A stretch of DNA of 64,000 nucleotides from Notospermus geniculatus (GCA_002633025.1 NMRB01000390.1:296787-360786), one strand, 5' to 3'; positions 11,890 to 24,208 are shown, counted from the first letter of the stretch. Notes: generated from the letters alone by a model not told the origin. Numbers and translations: made by a program.

Positions 11890-12306
11890 TTTGAATTCTC
11901 ATTGAGGGGAGTGTGAAGATAGTGCCACCAACCTCACCCTAGGAGAAAAGATGTCAGGCAAAAGTTCATTGTCTGTCTCTTTTTCATCCTCATTTGCTTC
12001 TTTTGACGACTATTTGGTGATATATATTACACAAATGTACATTTATCCACAGCTGAGTAAGGCTGGTGGTCAAATTAGCTCAAATGTCGCCAAATCAACC
12101 TCGATCCAGGGTTGACCTAGTTCTGCACTGTGAGCTAAACTGGGTCAAACAAATTGACATACTTCACATGTATTCTTCATTAAAATCTCGATTTTCTCCG
12201 CTCCAGGAGCTCTGATTACGAGTGCACAAAAACATGCACTTTCGTTAGTAACTAGCTAGTGATTTACACGATAGATTATACCGTATCAGACGAAGATTCA
12301 TTCATC
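11890..12306. promoter_or_regulatory. Bidirectional promoter interval of ZNF277 and the P450
   Basis: Only 417 bp separate the ATG of ZNF277 (minus, 11889) from the ATG of the P450 (plus, 12307), so the two 5' UTRs and promoters must share this interval. I see no TATA box that clearly belongs to either side. CTCCGCTCCAGGAGC near 12195 is a short palindrome. Confidence 0.6.
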
Positions 12307-15300
12307 ATGATGGCAAAACGTTTGACATGTTTGGCCTTCAGTGGTCATGGTGGTCAACCTCTGGCTCTGCTGTCCCCTCTTCTGAACAGTTCATTGACAA
12401 TGGCAACAAGATCTGGCAGAGCAGCAGCAGTGACAATAGGCCATTTACGTGTGACCTCCTATTGTACAGCAAATGTCGTTCAAGATTCCGGTGTCAAGGG
12501 CTTTGACGATATTCCTGGACCGAAGGGATTGCCGTTGATAGGAACGATGTTGGACTACAGACTTGGTGGGTACGGTACCACAACAGATTGTCCGCTGCAG
12601 TTTGCGGTGCGCGCGCAGGAGCAGTTTTCACAGTGTTTTGGATAATCCTTCGATGGTTTAACATATGGCGTGTTAATTATCCCAATATGCCTGTGAAGAC
12701 CGCTCCGGTGCCGCAAACCGCAGCGGAATCCGTTGTAGTGGAAACAGGCCTTTAGTCATAAAGCATCCCAATTATTACTGCTATGACTGAGATGAGAAAG
12801 ATCTACAAATTAAAGTGGCCAATATCAGATTTACCTACTTGATGATTGAGAACCAGAACTCTGATGTTATGATATAACTTGCCTGATTTCAGCATCACTT
12901 TATTACATTTTAACCAAAAAATCTCCTATTTCAGGTCCATATAAACCGGCAAACTATCACAAGGCCCTTCTTGCCCGCCATGAACAATACGGAAATATAT
13001 TCAAAGAGACAATTGCAGGTCACACTGCTGTTCACCTCTTGGACCCAGAATTCTTTAGGATTATGTTTCAATCTGAAGACAAGACACCACACGTTTCTCC
13101 ACTTTTGGAAACTGTTCAAATGTATCGAAAGAAGAGGAATTTATCCCCAGGATTAGGAAATAGGTAATTTGACCCCAACCAAGGTCTTCCTCAGGCACTT
13201 TCTAGTAGAGATCCCAGAAGTGAATGAGCTGGATCCTAATTATGGATCAAGTTATAATAAAGAAACACTGAAAAAACAGGAAGGTGTGAAAAGTTAAGGT
13301 TGACTGCAAGAGTTGAATAGAAACATGGCCCCATTGTTGGGTGCTGGAGCTGATTACAAAGCTGTAGAAAAAGAAGATGTTTTAACATTTGTTCATCTGT
13401 AAATATCACATTTTTTCTGTACATTCTCAGCAATGGTGAGGAATGGTATCGCCTTCGCAGTGCAGTCCAACAAATGATGATGCGACCCAGAGAGGTGGCT
13501 GGCTTTTTCCATCTGGCTGAAGGCGTGGCCAGTGATTTCCTCGAGAGAATCAGGAAAATACGAGATGAGAATGACGAAGTGGGAGACTTCTTGAATGAGG
13601 TGAAGAAGTGGACGTTGGAAAGTATGTGAAGATTACTTCTCTGCACTGCTTTAAAGCTTGAAACGTGCTCTCCAATGGTAAAAGACAATACCGTACTCTA
13701 TTAAAGATCAGGGGGAGTGTGTTCAACTGGAGTATTAGCAAGATTGCTTCATTGCAATTAGTGATACAAACTGAAGCTTTTTCTTCAATTAACCATTTAC
13801 CCACAGATCGCCAGTGGAGATACTGGCTGGACAGTATTCAACATATAGGCCTGTACATCAAAACGTATCTGTCATTTATGAATACATGTGAACATCAACC
13901 ATTGCCTTTACTTGCAGGCTCAGCCATGACATGCTTTGAAACCCGGCTCAGTGCCATGGATTGTGAAAGAACTTCAGATTTACAGGAAATGATTGATGCC
14001 AATAATGCCATCTTTGAACTCTCCACAAAATTATACTTCTCACTCCCACTCCACAAGTATTTTATTACACCTACATGGCAAACACTGCTCAACAGAGAAG
14101 ACTTCTTCTACAGGTATGCAAACCCGCTAGTCCTATGGAGTGTTGGTGAATAAGGTCTTAGCTCCTCAGGACTATTAGTGTAGGGCACATCGAAACCACG
14201 AATAAGCTGCTCAATGCATACTGTTCTCCCCTTCAAAAATATACATCATATCCAAAAATAAGGCACAAAAGGCGACACACAAAATGATATAAAAACTGAA
14301 GTCGTTCTCCAGAAATTTTGCAAATTTTTGACCCCAACTGGGGTCTTCAGGCTGGCGCTTTCAAGTCGAGTTACCAGAAGTATAATGAGCTGGATCCCAA
14401 CATTACAAGTAAATTTTTACTTGTAATTTTGGGATCCAGCTCATTATACTTCTGGTAGCTCGACTTGAAAGTGCCAGCCTGAAGAAGACCCCGGTTGTAT
14501 ATCAAAAATATACACATACAGTATTTTGCGATATAATGTAAGCCGTGTGTCAATCAGTAAAACGGTGGTCAGTCAGTATACTGACTGTCTGTCAGTCAGT
14601 ATACATATATTCAGTTTTTTAGGCTTCATAACAAAGAATTCAACCTTTCATTTTCAGGAAGGGAAAGGAAATGATTGATGCCACAACTAAGAAAATCCAG
14701 GATTTGATAAGCAAAGATGCGCTAAAAGATGGCCAGTATGGTTTCCTGACATATCTGTTGTCAAGGAAGGATTTAGAATACAAAGATGTTGTCATCATCA
14801 CCATGTCCTTGTTTGGTGATGGATTGAGCACAGTAAGTGAAATGTACATGTATATACCAGTACATTATTTTGGCAGGGTACTTGGACTGGACCCTTGAAC
14901 TTCTCAACACAGATTCAGTTTCTAGGAATAAGTGTGCATGCTCAGTTGTAATTTGGACACTTCAAGATGATGTAATTGAAAAGCATAAAGGCGGTGACAG
15001 ACTGGTACATAAGCAATGCGTCTGAAAGCGTTCAACCAATCAGGCAGGCGGTAACACGGACCGAAACACCTACCGAAGAAGCTGATTGGCGGAACACCTG
15101 CAGGACGCGTCGCGTATGCGTCAATCTGTCACCGGCTTAAGTCACAAGTAATGTTTCAAAAACATCAAGAGACAAGACAAGACAATCTGACAGAGCACAT
15201 ATACAGTTAATTCTTCCACTCCCTTCAGACCTCACCCACTACAGTTGGTCAGCTATACTGTTTAGCCTCCAACCCTGAGAAACAAGAGAGGTTGTATGAA

Positions 15301-16412
15301 GAAGTGTGTAAGGAGGCCCCCAAAGGGGAACCGCTTACATCTGAGAGGATCAACAGGATGTCTTATCTGAAAGCTTGTGTCAAGGAGGGGTTCAGGTATG
15401 ACGTTCTGACAAGTTCTACATCTAACACGTACCACCAGATTGCAAAATTTCATCAGCGAGTGAAAGATTGCAGGTCCTTTCTCAATGTTTCCTTCAGTTT
15501 AAGCTGAAGGGCAGCGATTAGTTTGAAAAGTTCAGGTTTGCAACCTGCAGAGAAATAGAGGCCTGAAACATTGATATCTGTTGCAGATTTTTCCCAATTG
15601 GAGCAGACGTGGCCAGGGAAGCCAAGAAGGATATTGTCATCGGTGGATACACAATACCCAAAGGGGTAAGTACTCAATACCTAAAGGGGTAAGTACACAA
15701 TACCTAAAGGGTACAGACAGAACACAATACCTAAAGGGTTAAGAACACAGTACAAAGGGGTAAGGACACAACACCCAAAGGGGCAACGGCACAAGGCCTA
15801 CTTCCTATGGTGTGACAGATGATCAATGGACAACCTTGTAGTTTCTTATCGTCCAATTTTTCTTTCAGACCCGAGTTGAGATGAATAACTTTGCTCTCTT
15901 GAAATCAAGCAAGTATTTCCGTGATCCCGAGGAATATGTCCCAGAGAGATGGTTGCGCGGAGGGTCAGCTCATGACATCCACCCGTATCTCCTTACCCCA
16001 TTCGGTCATGGACCACGAATGTGTGCTGGTAAGTTAACAAAGTCACACATTTTGATTTTTTTACTTCTGAGCACCAGTACTTCTGGCGATTTGTGAAGAT
16101 GAGGACCAATGAATTTGGAACATAGCTTTATGCAGATAGCTTCAATGTCTCTGGCTGTCTTTACCAATGATGCTACTTTGCCCCTCCCGCCTCCAAGTTT
16201 AGCATTTTTGTGGGTCTATCAATTTCTATTGATAATACTGATCATATTTTTTAGGACGTCGATTTGCCGAACAGGAAATGTACATCCTCATCACAAAGTT
16301 GCTTCAGAACTTCAAGATAGGATGGAATTCAGAGGAGAAAATGTCACAGAAATTCCAAATGCTATTTCTACCCGACAGACCAGCAAAGTTTGCATTTCAC
16401 ACGAGAAAATAA
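12307..16412 (+). CDS. Mitochondrial-clan cytochrome P450, complete
   Basis: Heme monooxygenase of the mitochondrial P450 clan (the CYP10/11/24/27 group), which takes electrons from adrenodoxin; substrate unknown. Nine exons in phase: 12307..12565, 12935..13163, 13431..13621, 13918..14113, 14658..14832, 15229..15395, 15587..15665, 15869..16028, 16255..16412. Total 1614 nt, 537 residues. The N-terminal about 60 residues are rich in Arg, Ser, Ala and Thr, as in a mitochondrial presequence, followed by IPGPKGLPLIGTMLDYRLGP. I-helix FGDGLSTTSPTT; K-helix ExxR in VKEGFRFFP (about residue 404); PERW at YVPERWLR; heme loop FGHGPRMCAGRRFAEQE with the Cys at about residue 483. RRFAEQEMY after the Cys is typical of this clan. 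The donor of exon 1 is CTTG|GTGGGT; the next GT would shift the frame. An in-frame GTG at 12259 is not used. The subfamily cannot be assigned by eye. Confidence 0.93.
12578..12750. repeat. Foldback element just after P450 exon 1
   Basis: CCACAACAGATTGTCCGCTGCAG... is complementary to ...CGCAGCGGAATCCGTTGTAGTGG. TTTGCGGTGCGCG against GGTGCCGCAAACC continues the stem. It begins 12 bp past the exon 1 donor. Confidence 0.85.
14327..14498. repeat. Long-armed foldback element in P450 intron 4
   Basis: Arms of about 75 bp: GACCCCAACTGGGGTCTTCA, GGCTGGCGCTTTCAAGTCGA and GAAGTATAATGAGCTGGATC on the left are mirrored on the right with few mismatches. A half-copy of the same arm lies at about 13168-13250 in intron 2. 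Confidence 0.88.
14987..15140. repeat. Foldback element, AAAGGCGGTGACAGACTGG family, copy 1
   Basis: Ends AAAGGCGGTGACAGACTGG and ATCTGTCACCGGCTTAA; the interior has AACCAATCAGGC and GCTGATTGGCGG arms. A clear relative is at 46630..46784, and one end of the family at about 40885-40910. P450 intron 5. Confidence 0.85.
15652..15785 (+). repeat. Tandem copies of the P450 exon 7 splice-donor region
   Basis: The end of exon 7 plus its donor (ACACAATACCCAAAGGGGTAAG) is repeated, with decay, about five times into intron 7: CTCAATACCTAAAGGGGTAAG, ACACAATACCTAAAGGG, ACACAATACCTAAAGGGTTAAG, ACAGTACAAAGGGGTAAG, ACAACACCCAAAGGGG. Several copies keep a GTAAG donor. Confidence 0.85.
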
Positions 16413-17510
16413 GCCATCTTGTGTGCGAAGTTGGTCATCTTTACTAGTCAGAAGCCTCAAATGAAGTTGATATATTTCCTTACTCAACAGAATTCACCCA
16501 GAACCTTTTCGTTTTAATGAAATCCTAATGACACACCTTCACTTGTGATCACAGGTACTACTACTAGTACCCCATGCTACTTACGAATCATCATCATACA
16601 TGTACCTGTTGAGAATGACTGAGGACACACCTCTTATCCTCCCCACTCAAACTGAAACGTAGACCATTGGATGGTTTATGTGGGAACAAATTTCAATGTA
16701 CCTGGTAAGCCTATATCTATATGTAGATCATCATGTTTAATTTTTCTTAAGTATGACTTAAAATCAAAAATACATGTATTTACTATACATTGGAAGAAGA
16801 CATCCAATGTACCCGTATGCTCGAATTAACACAAAAAGACAATCACGAGTGCACTTGAATATTATATGATTATTTTATATTTACTGCCAATATTCAATAA
16901 AATCATTAATACTCTAAAAAAATGTATTCATTCCATTCATTTTTCTACAAAATATGAAAGAGTGGCAAGGCAAATTTCCTGCATTTCATGCACTTGTGTT
17001 TTAACAACAGTTTGGTACATCACCAACAATCAATGTATGGACCAATGGTACATATTGAATATTCCCAAAAGGGAAGACGTTACATCAGTGAAGTAGATTC
17101 ATGCAAGTACATGCACCGTAGTTACAAGCCTGCCACCTACTGCACTACTATTTAATGGGGATCCTAGCTACGATAGAGGGCAGCACACCGAAACCAGGTC
17201 CTATAATACAATGGACGCCTGTGTGGGAAATTGATCAGGACCAGGATGTCAGTTTCATTTCAATAGTTTTAATAACCACTGGCGACACCTTGAGGCAGTG
17301 AGCTAGGGTCCCCATTGACGGCAAGCTTATCTGACCTGATGGATAAAATAACACGTCGTTGGAAGACAGATTAAATTTCAAATTGTTATCCTCTGGAAGC
17401 ACGTACAGAGAAGGTTTAGCCCTGAGAGAAAAGGGATACATTGGTATGTATCTTTTTTGCCTTAACAAATAAATAAGATATTTTTATCAGTCATTCACAC
17501 CTTTTCACCC
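16413..17510. other. Intergenic region between convergent P450 and APMAP
   Basis: P450 3' UTR with AATAAA at 16896..16901, then AT-rich sequence containing the APMAP 3' UTR from the other side. No further exon or element recognised. Confidence 0.6.
16896..16901 (+). terminator. Poly(A) signal for the P450
   Basis: AATAAA about 480 bp after the P450 stop, in an AT-rich context. Confidence 0.55.
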
Positions 17511-20500
17511 TCAGTCTTGCAAGTCCTTTATGTCCATGACACTGACATAAGGAAACTCATGATGACCAAGATACAGCCTCCTGTCGTGCTCGAACACTTC
17601 GCCGACTCCACGAATCACTTTCCCCTCTGGGTCGTGGAAGCTCCTAAGAATCTTGCCATCTCCGTTGATCTCGATGAAATAGTTATGACGGGGGAGGAAG
17701 GCGCTGTATGCCCAGAAGGGTGTCACCTAAAAATAAAATTTAATAAATTTGATTTAACATCACCAGGAATTGGTCAACTTAACCCCTTAACTGGGTACGG
17801 CGTACTATTGCGTCATTATGAAATCCAGGGACCCCGGAAACACCCGAGGATACTCAGCTTGCGTAGGACGTAATAGTACGCCCTGCAAGGAAACGGCGCT
17901 TCACAGTGCGTAGGACGTTGTATCATGTCCTAAACCTAGTGTGTCAAATACACAGTTAAGGGTTTTAAAACTGAAACACTGAAAATTGACACATACAGAG
18001 CATCAACATATAGATATATCTATTAAAGTAATTCATACCTTCGCAATCAGCCTCTTGAGTGCAGGATATGGTCCAACAACATCGAGGAATGGCCTGGAAT
18101 ACTTGAGTACACCTGTCTTCCTGAACCTTGAAACACCCATACCGACATAAAAAGTCCCGGACTTTGTCAATTTGATATTGTCAGGGTAACCAGGCATGTT
18201 CTCCATGATGACTTCCAATGTACCAGCTTTTGGTCCCTTTATGTAGTACCTACAGAAAAAGAAGTTCCATAGTTGATTTACTGTTATCATTCAGTTACAA
18301 GATTTGCAAACGTTTTCAGAGACAAATAGACCAGTGTACCATGTTCCATTAACTATTCCAAAACTTGGCTAAGACATTGAAGGAGATGATTTGCCAATGG
18401 AACTATTGTAGTAGCATTATTTTGGTCTTCAGTGGAATCTCTCTTATTACGACACCCTTTGGGCTGACAATACTGTTCTTGAATGAGGGACGTGCTGATA
18501 ATACAGAGGACAAAACCTATGGAACTGAACAGCTCGGGACACAGCCGTACTGGGTGTCCTCGAAGAATTAGATCTGCAAAGAAAGGTGTTTCTGTACTTG
18601 CTTTGATATCCTTATAACACTCATCTCATTAATGAGGATGTAGGAACCATCTTCTGACAGGGCGATACCATTAGCCAGGTATAGATTATCCAGAATCTTG
18701 GTCAGTTTCTTGGTACGTGGGTTGAAAGTAAGCAGACGACCAAGATGGTTGGTCTCAATGACCTGAAAATCAGAAAAGATGGTGGATGAGACTTGGAAAT
18801 TTACCAAGTACATCTGACATTTTGATTACTGTCCTCAATGAGAGGTATCCCGATATGGTAGGTTAATAGAAATGGACAGAAATGACCACTTTGCGACTGA
18901 ACTTAAGTGTTAGTAGAGAGGTGTCCTCCTGGCAGAGGTGGCCACAAGGGGAGGTTCCACTGCTGTAGTTCCAAACCATACTGCATGAACACGACCATCG
19001 ACTAAACACAATTCCTCAACGAACCTCATATCTATAATCTTTTCTTGTCCACCGTGTTGTTGAGTCTGTGAAATAGATCGTACCATCCTTGGCAATGTCA
19101 ACACTATTGAGAAACATGAAGGGAACGCCATCTATACCTGGGATGAGAAAAATTGCTCTTCTTAGTCATATTAAAAGGACCAGAAGCGTACAAAATCTCT
19201 TCTTACCACACCACAAATCTGTGAACCACCGATTCAAGTTTCATAAGTCAGAAAAAGCCTGAGTGAGTGCAAACTTTTCTGGCAAAAAATTTCATCAACT
19301 AAGGTTCCACCACAAAGGTTGAACTTGCGCCTACCTTTCTCACTTGATGCCAGCATTTCAATCTTCTTTGTTGTCAAATCTATCTTCATCAGGCCTTTAT
19401 AGGAATCAACAAATACAAGGTCACCATGGTGATCAATCTTCATGCCTTTTGGTCGCCCACATACGGACTCCATCTCCAAAGACCCTGCAGTGGAAAACAA
19501 ATGGTAGACAAATACTAAAGTGACAATGTGGTGTGCCTACAGAGGCGGATCCAGGATTTGGGAAAAGAGGGTACTGCAGCATCCAGCAATACTGGTTCCC
19601 TAATGTCAAAAAGATTGATTGTGAAGTCAAGACTTACCACATCTTTCGTCATTAATCCCTGTTCTTCCCAGCAGCTGGAGGTCATCTCCTTTGAATCTCC
19701 ACAGTTTACCATCAGCAGAGCCTGTATAGATGTAACCTACCCGTACAAGGAAAACGGTATGCATTAGTCGTAGTCAGGGCTGGGCAACTTGACCACAATG
19801 AGAAAGAGCAAGAACTTTACCATGGGAAAGAGCAAGAACTTTACCATGGGAAAGAGCAAGAACTTTACCATGGGAACGACCAAGAACTTTACCATGGGAA
19901 AGACCAAGAACTTTACCATGGGAAAGACCAAGAACTTTACCATGGGAAAGACCAAGAACTTTACCATTTGAGTCACTCACCTGCCTCATCAGCTGTGAAT
20001 GTCTCAGGTCCTATCACAATATTTTCGAAGATGTGTTTTGCTTTTTGAAGCTTTTTGTTGGGTGTCAGTGGCCCAGTGAGTTCGGGTGGGTAGTCGGGAA
20101 AGCTAGAAGACAACAGGGAAGACTTATGTGCAATCAAAAATAGATAAGAGAGGAAAAATGAACAACTCTCATTTTAGGAATATCATGACTTCTTGGAATA
20201 AAACCTCTATATCTTCAAAACCACAACAGCACAGGAGAACTTTGGTACTGCGAACCGACTGTGATGAAGGTGCGAGTGACAATTGTTTCCGACAGATGGC
20301 AGTGACTGTTGTATACAGATCGTTTGACCCGGTCCTGGTGCAAACCAACACCATCTGTTTTGCAGGATAACTGCACAGTGTACATGCCTGTACTTGTGCT
20401 GCCCTACTTGTATGCTGGTGTAGGTCTCTTCATCAAATGTTTTGAATGTTGATGTTGAGCTGTGAAGAAATCCCCGATCAGTGCCCAAGAAGCTTAGTTG

Positions 20501-23210
20501 CCGCTTGAATAAGCCGCATCGAACAATAAGATTTCCACTGTGTGACATGGAGTAACTCACTTCCGATCAGGGATTCAGCCCGATTGTGAAATTTCGCCAA
20601 AGCTGTCCTTGTCATGTAGGCCTAAAAGCTTTTAAATTCCTGTGGAGGTCCCAATGGGTCATCAGACAAATTGGACCCTTACGCTGAGTGGGGATTCTAA
20701 GAGATTTATCAGCGCGAAGTAAATCGGCATACTCTGTACTGCACCTTCATAAATAATCAGACCACTAATTAGGTTGCGGGTGGTCGTGTTACCGAGGTGC
20801 TAATTGCCACTTGGGACAGCCAAAGCTGTGGTCGCGGTCTGGATGGCGGGGTGGTCGCATTAGTGAAACTCTCCAAAGGGAAATAAAGAGAAAAACAATC
20901 GGGACAATTGAAAACTGGTCGTCTTTCCGGGGTGGTCGCGTTATAGGGGTGTCGTCGACCGGGGTTCCACTGTATATCTATTAAAGTAATTCATACCTTC
21001 GCAATCAGCCTCTTGAGTGCAGGATATGGTCCAACAACATCAAGGAATGGCCTGGAATACTTGAGTACACCAGTCTTCCTGAACCTTGAAACACCCATAC
21101 CGACATAAAAAGTCCCGGACTTTGTCAATTTGATGTTGTCAGGGTAACCAGGCATGTTTTCCATGATGACTTCCAATGTACCAGCTTTTGGTCCCTTTAA
21201 GTAGTACCTACAGAAAAAGAAGTTTCATAGTTGATTCACTGTCATCATTCAGTTACAAGATTTGCAAACGTTTTCAGAGGCAAATAGACCAGTGCACCAT
21301 GTTCCATTAGCTACTGCCAAAACTTGGCTAAGACATTGAAGGAGATGATTTGCCAATGAAACTATTGTAGTAGCATTATTTTGGTCTTCAGTGGAATCTC
21401 TCTTATTACGACAACCATTGGGCTGACAATACTGTTCTTGAATGAGGGATGTGCTGATTTAAACAGGGGACAAAACCTATGGAACTGAACAGCTCAGGAC
21501 ACAGCTGCACTGTCCTTAATTGAGGGGTGTCCTCAAAGGATGTTAGATCTGCAAAGAGAGATGTCTCTGTACTTGCTTTGATATCCTTATAACACTCATC
21601 TCATTGATGAGGATGTAGGACCCATCTTCTGACAGGGCAATACCATTAGCCAGGTACAGATTGTCAAGAATCTTGGTCAGTTTCTTTGTTCGTGGGTTGA
21701 AAGTAAGCAGGCGACCAAGATGGTTGGTCTCAATGACCTGAAAATCAAGATGATGGATGACACTTTGAAATTTATCAAGTACATCTGACATTTTGATCAT
21801 TGTCCTCAATGAGAGGTATCCCGATATGGGAGGTTAATAGAAATGGACAGAAATGACCACTTTGGGACTGAACTTCAGTGTTAGTAGAGAGGTGTCCTCC
21901 TGGCAGAGGTGGCTACAAGGGGAGGTTCCACTGTTGTAGTTCCAAAGCATACTTCACAAACACGACCATCGACTCAACTCAATTCCTCAACGAACCTCAT
22001 ATCTGTAATCTTTCCTTGTCCATCGTGTTGTTGAGTCTGTGAAATAGATCGTACCATCCTTGGCAATGTCAACACTATTAAGAAACATGAAGGGAACGCC
22101 ATCTATACCTGGGATGAGAAAATAGCTCTTCTTAGTCATATTAAAAAGACCAGAAGCGTACAAAATCTCTTCTTACCACACCACAAATCTGTGAACCACA
22201 GATTCAAATATCATACATGTAAGTCAGAAAAAGGCCTGACAGTGAGTGCAAACTTTTCTGGCAAAAAATTTCACCATCAACTAAGGTTCCATCACAAATG
22301 TAGACCTTATGCCTACCTTTCTCGCTTGATGCCAGCATCTCAATCTTCTTTGTAGTCAAATCCATCTTCATCAGGCCTTTATAGGAATCAACAAATACAA
22401 GGTCACCATGGTGATCAATCTTCATGCCTTTTGGTCGCCCACATACGGACTCCATCTCCAAAGACCCTGCAGTGGAAAACAAATGGTAGACAAATACTAA
22501 AGTGACAATGTGGTGTGCCTACAGAGGCGGACCCAGGATTTGGGAAAAGAGGGTACTGCAGCATCCAGCAATACTGGTTCCCTAATGTCAAAAAGATTGA
22601 TTGTGAAGTCAAGACTTACCACATCTTTCGTCATTAATCCCTGTTCTTCCCAGCAGCTGGAGGTCCTCTCCTTTGAATCTCCACAGTTTACCATCAGCAG
22701 AGCCTGTATAGATGTAACCTACAAGGAAAACGGTATGCATTAGTCGTAGTCAGGGCAACTTGACCACGATGAGAAAGAGCAAGAACTTTACCATGGGAAA
22801 GAGCAAGAACTTTACCATTTGGGTCACTCACCTGCCTCATCAGCTGTGAATGTCTCAGGTCCTATCACAATATTTTCGAAGATGTGTTTTGCTTTTTGAA
22901 GCTTTTTGTTGGGTGTCAGTGGCCCAGTGAGTTCGGGTGGGTAGTCGGGAAAGCTAGAAGACAACAGGGAAGACTTATGTGCAATGGAAATGTTTCACTC
23001 TTGTTAAAAATCCAAATTGAACTCATGTATCAGTGAGTTACAATCACCTTTTCATTTCTTTCAATCAATACCCCACAAAGAAATGCAGTTGATGAATCAG
23101 CTGTGATCAAAACTACCGGTACTCACATATATGGTTCTGGATCAAGTGGACTAGGTAATAGGTAGATCCCCACAGAGAGAACAGCCACAACAACAGCCAC
23201 AAAGGTCTTC
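17511..23210 (-). CDS. APMAP: APMAP (strictosidine-synthase-like membrane protein), first exon not found
   Basis: Type II membrane protein with a six-bladed propeller and arylesterase-like activity. Minus-strand exons: 23210..23127 (TM segment VAVVVAVLSVGIYLLP then SPLDPEPY); exons 2-7 present twice; last exon 17726..17511 (TPFWAYSAFLPRHNYFIEI to MDIKDLQD stop). Copy B: 22953..22832, 22718..22620, 22466..22317, 22108..21996, 21737..21577, 21207..20997. Copy A: 20102..19981, 19736..19638, 19484..19335, 19137..19025, 18762..18602, 18249..18039. Motifs collinear with human APMAP: GYIYTGSADGKLWRF, VCGRPKGMKI, LVFVDSYKGLMKI, IYFTDSTTRWTRKDYRYE, GRLLTFNPRTKKL, LYLANGIALSEDGSYILI and VIMENMPGYPDNI. 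Either copy alone joins in phase to the last exon (phase 0). Copy B to copy A in series would break the frame (phase 0 into phase 2). The exon 6 donor is GC, not GT, in both copies. The exon before the TM exon was not identified. Confidence 0.9.
17780..17968. repeat. Foldback element in APMAP last intron
   Basis: AACCCCTTAACTGGGTACGG plus CGTACTATTGCGTC are mirrored by GACGTAATAGTACG and CACAGTTAAGGGTT. It lies outside the duplicated block. Confidence 0.75.
18010..20133 (-). repeat. APMAP duplicated block, copy A
   Basis: Matches 20975..22985 through exons and introns with only scattered mismatches and small indels. Homology starts at TATATCTATTAAAGTAATTC and ends at GACTTATGTGCAAT. It contains exons 2-7. 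It differs from copy B by a longer 24-bp minisatellite (about 7 units against 2). Confidence 0.95.
19798..19970. repeat. 24-bp minisatellite in APMAP intron 2
   Basis: Unit GGGAAAGAGCAAGAACTTTACCAT (or ...GACCAAG...), about seven copies here. In the second block (about 22770-22820) only about two copies are present, so the array length varies. Confidence 0.92.
20134..20974. other. Unique segment between the two APMAP blocks
   Basis: 841 bp with no match to either block. No coding exon was recognised on either strand. It contains GTGGTCGCGTTA and GTGGTCGTGTTACC-type repeats near 20760-20960, probably dispersed repeat sequence. Confidence 0.6.
20975..22985 (-). repeat. APMAP duplicated block, copy B
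   Basis: Second copy of APMAP exons 2-7 with flanking intron sequence. The protein-level differences are few (for example IDLTTKK in copy A, MDLTTKK in copy B; YYIKG in A, YYLKG in B), which fits allelic divergence. Confidence 0.95.
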
Positions 23211-23586
23211 CTGCAACAGCAACAGCAAACACTGAAACAGCTGCAGTTTTTATTTTGGATGATAAGGGGCGTGCAACTTAGGCTAGCTATACTGTGGCAG
23301 GACGAGGCGTAGTCAGTGCAGCAGGATTGAAGAGGTGGTGCCCACTCTGAAAATGCTCAAAATCATCACGACACGGTGCAAAAAAACAACAACAGGTGAA
23401 CAACATAACGGGTGGGTGGCCAGTGCCTACCGGTACTACTAGTAGGCCTACATTAGGCCTACTACACTAGGCCTATGCCTATGGCATGCCACCCCCCCCC
23501 CCATTATCTGATTATTGTTGATTGAATTGTCTTATTTGGAACGAAATTAGGATAGGCCTACCCGATCCGATGAGTGCATGACATGG

Positions 23587-24208
23587 TCTCTGTGCCCCCT
23601 CCCCTCACTCACACACACACACACACGCACTCTACAACCAGTGCAAGTTGAAGTTAGTGATGCAGATTTGCAGTGGTGCAGAATTTTAATTTTGACAGTC
23701 TGCTTGCTGTGTACTGTGCATGCAGTGTGTGCTGTGATGCACAGTGCAGTGTCATATGGTGTGCCAGCAGCCCGGCCTTGTCATGGTCTCAGATTTAGGT
23801 AGCTAAATGGAGAGCAAAACGAACATTTTCATGAGGTACCAGAGATCTTTCTGGCTCTTTCAGCAACGCATGGTTATGCAAAACGTGTGTGTTCAGTGTA
23901 AAAACCATCTTTGTTGATGCACGTGATGAACAGATGAATGAAAAGTTCATCTGCAGGGCACGTGAGTTGGCAGCCAATGCATAGACGTCGATACTTTTAC
24001 ATTAGGCCTAGGCCTAGATAATAAAGTAACCAACATTTACCAATTTCCGATTTATAATAAAAATATTACACTTTACAAAGATACTGATCAGTTTATTTTT
24101 AGGTGAATATTGGTTTAGAACATTCAGCCAGCAAATCTAAATTTTTGTATCGACGGCTGCATGCCATACACCAAACCACTGTCATGACTGTTGGCATGTT
24201 TACATGTA
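23587..24208. repeat. ZMYND10 upstream duplication, copy 1
   Basis: Runs from CCCCTCCCCTCACTCACACA to GGCATGTTTACATG and matches 24345..24938 with short indels (for example CAGATGAATGAAAAG present only here). Confidence 0.92.

Noticed and set aside
12259-12306. Upstream extension of the P450 frame
   Set aside because: It begins at GTG, not ATG; the ATG at 12307 gives a normal presequence.
17511-23210. Two separate APMAP genes in tandem
   Set aside because: Only one TM exon and one terminal exon exist, so there is one gene with a duplicated middle.
23795-23977. Frame starting MAANSRALQM as the APMAP first exon
   Set aside because: It lies in the duplicated upstream segment, shows no hydrophilic N-terminus joining the TM exon in phase, and has no clear donor.
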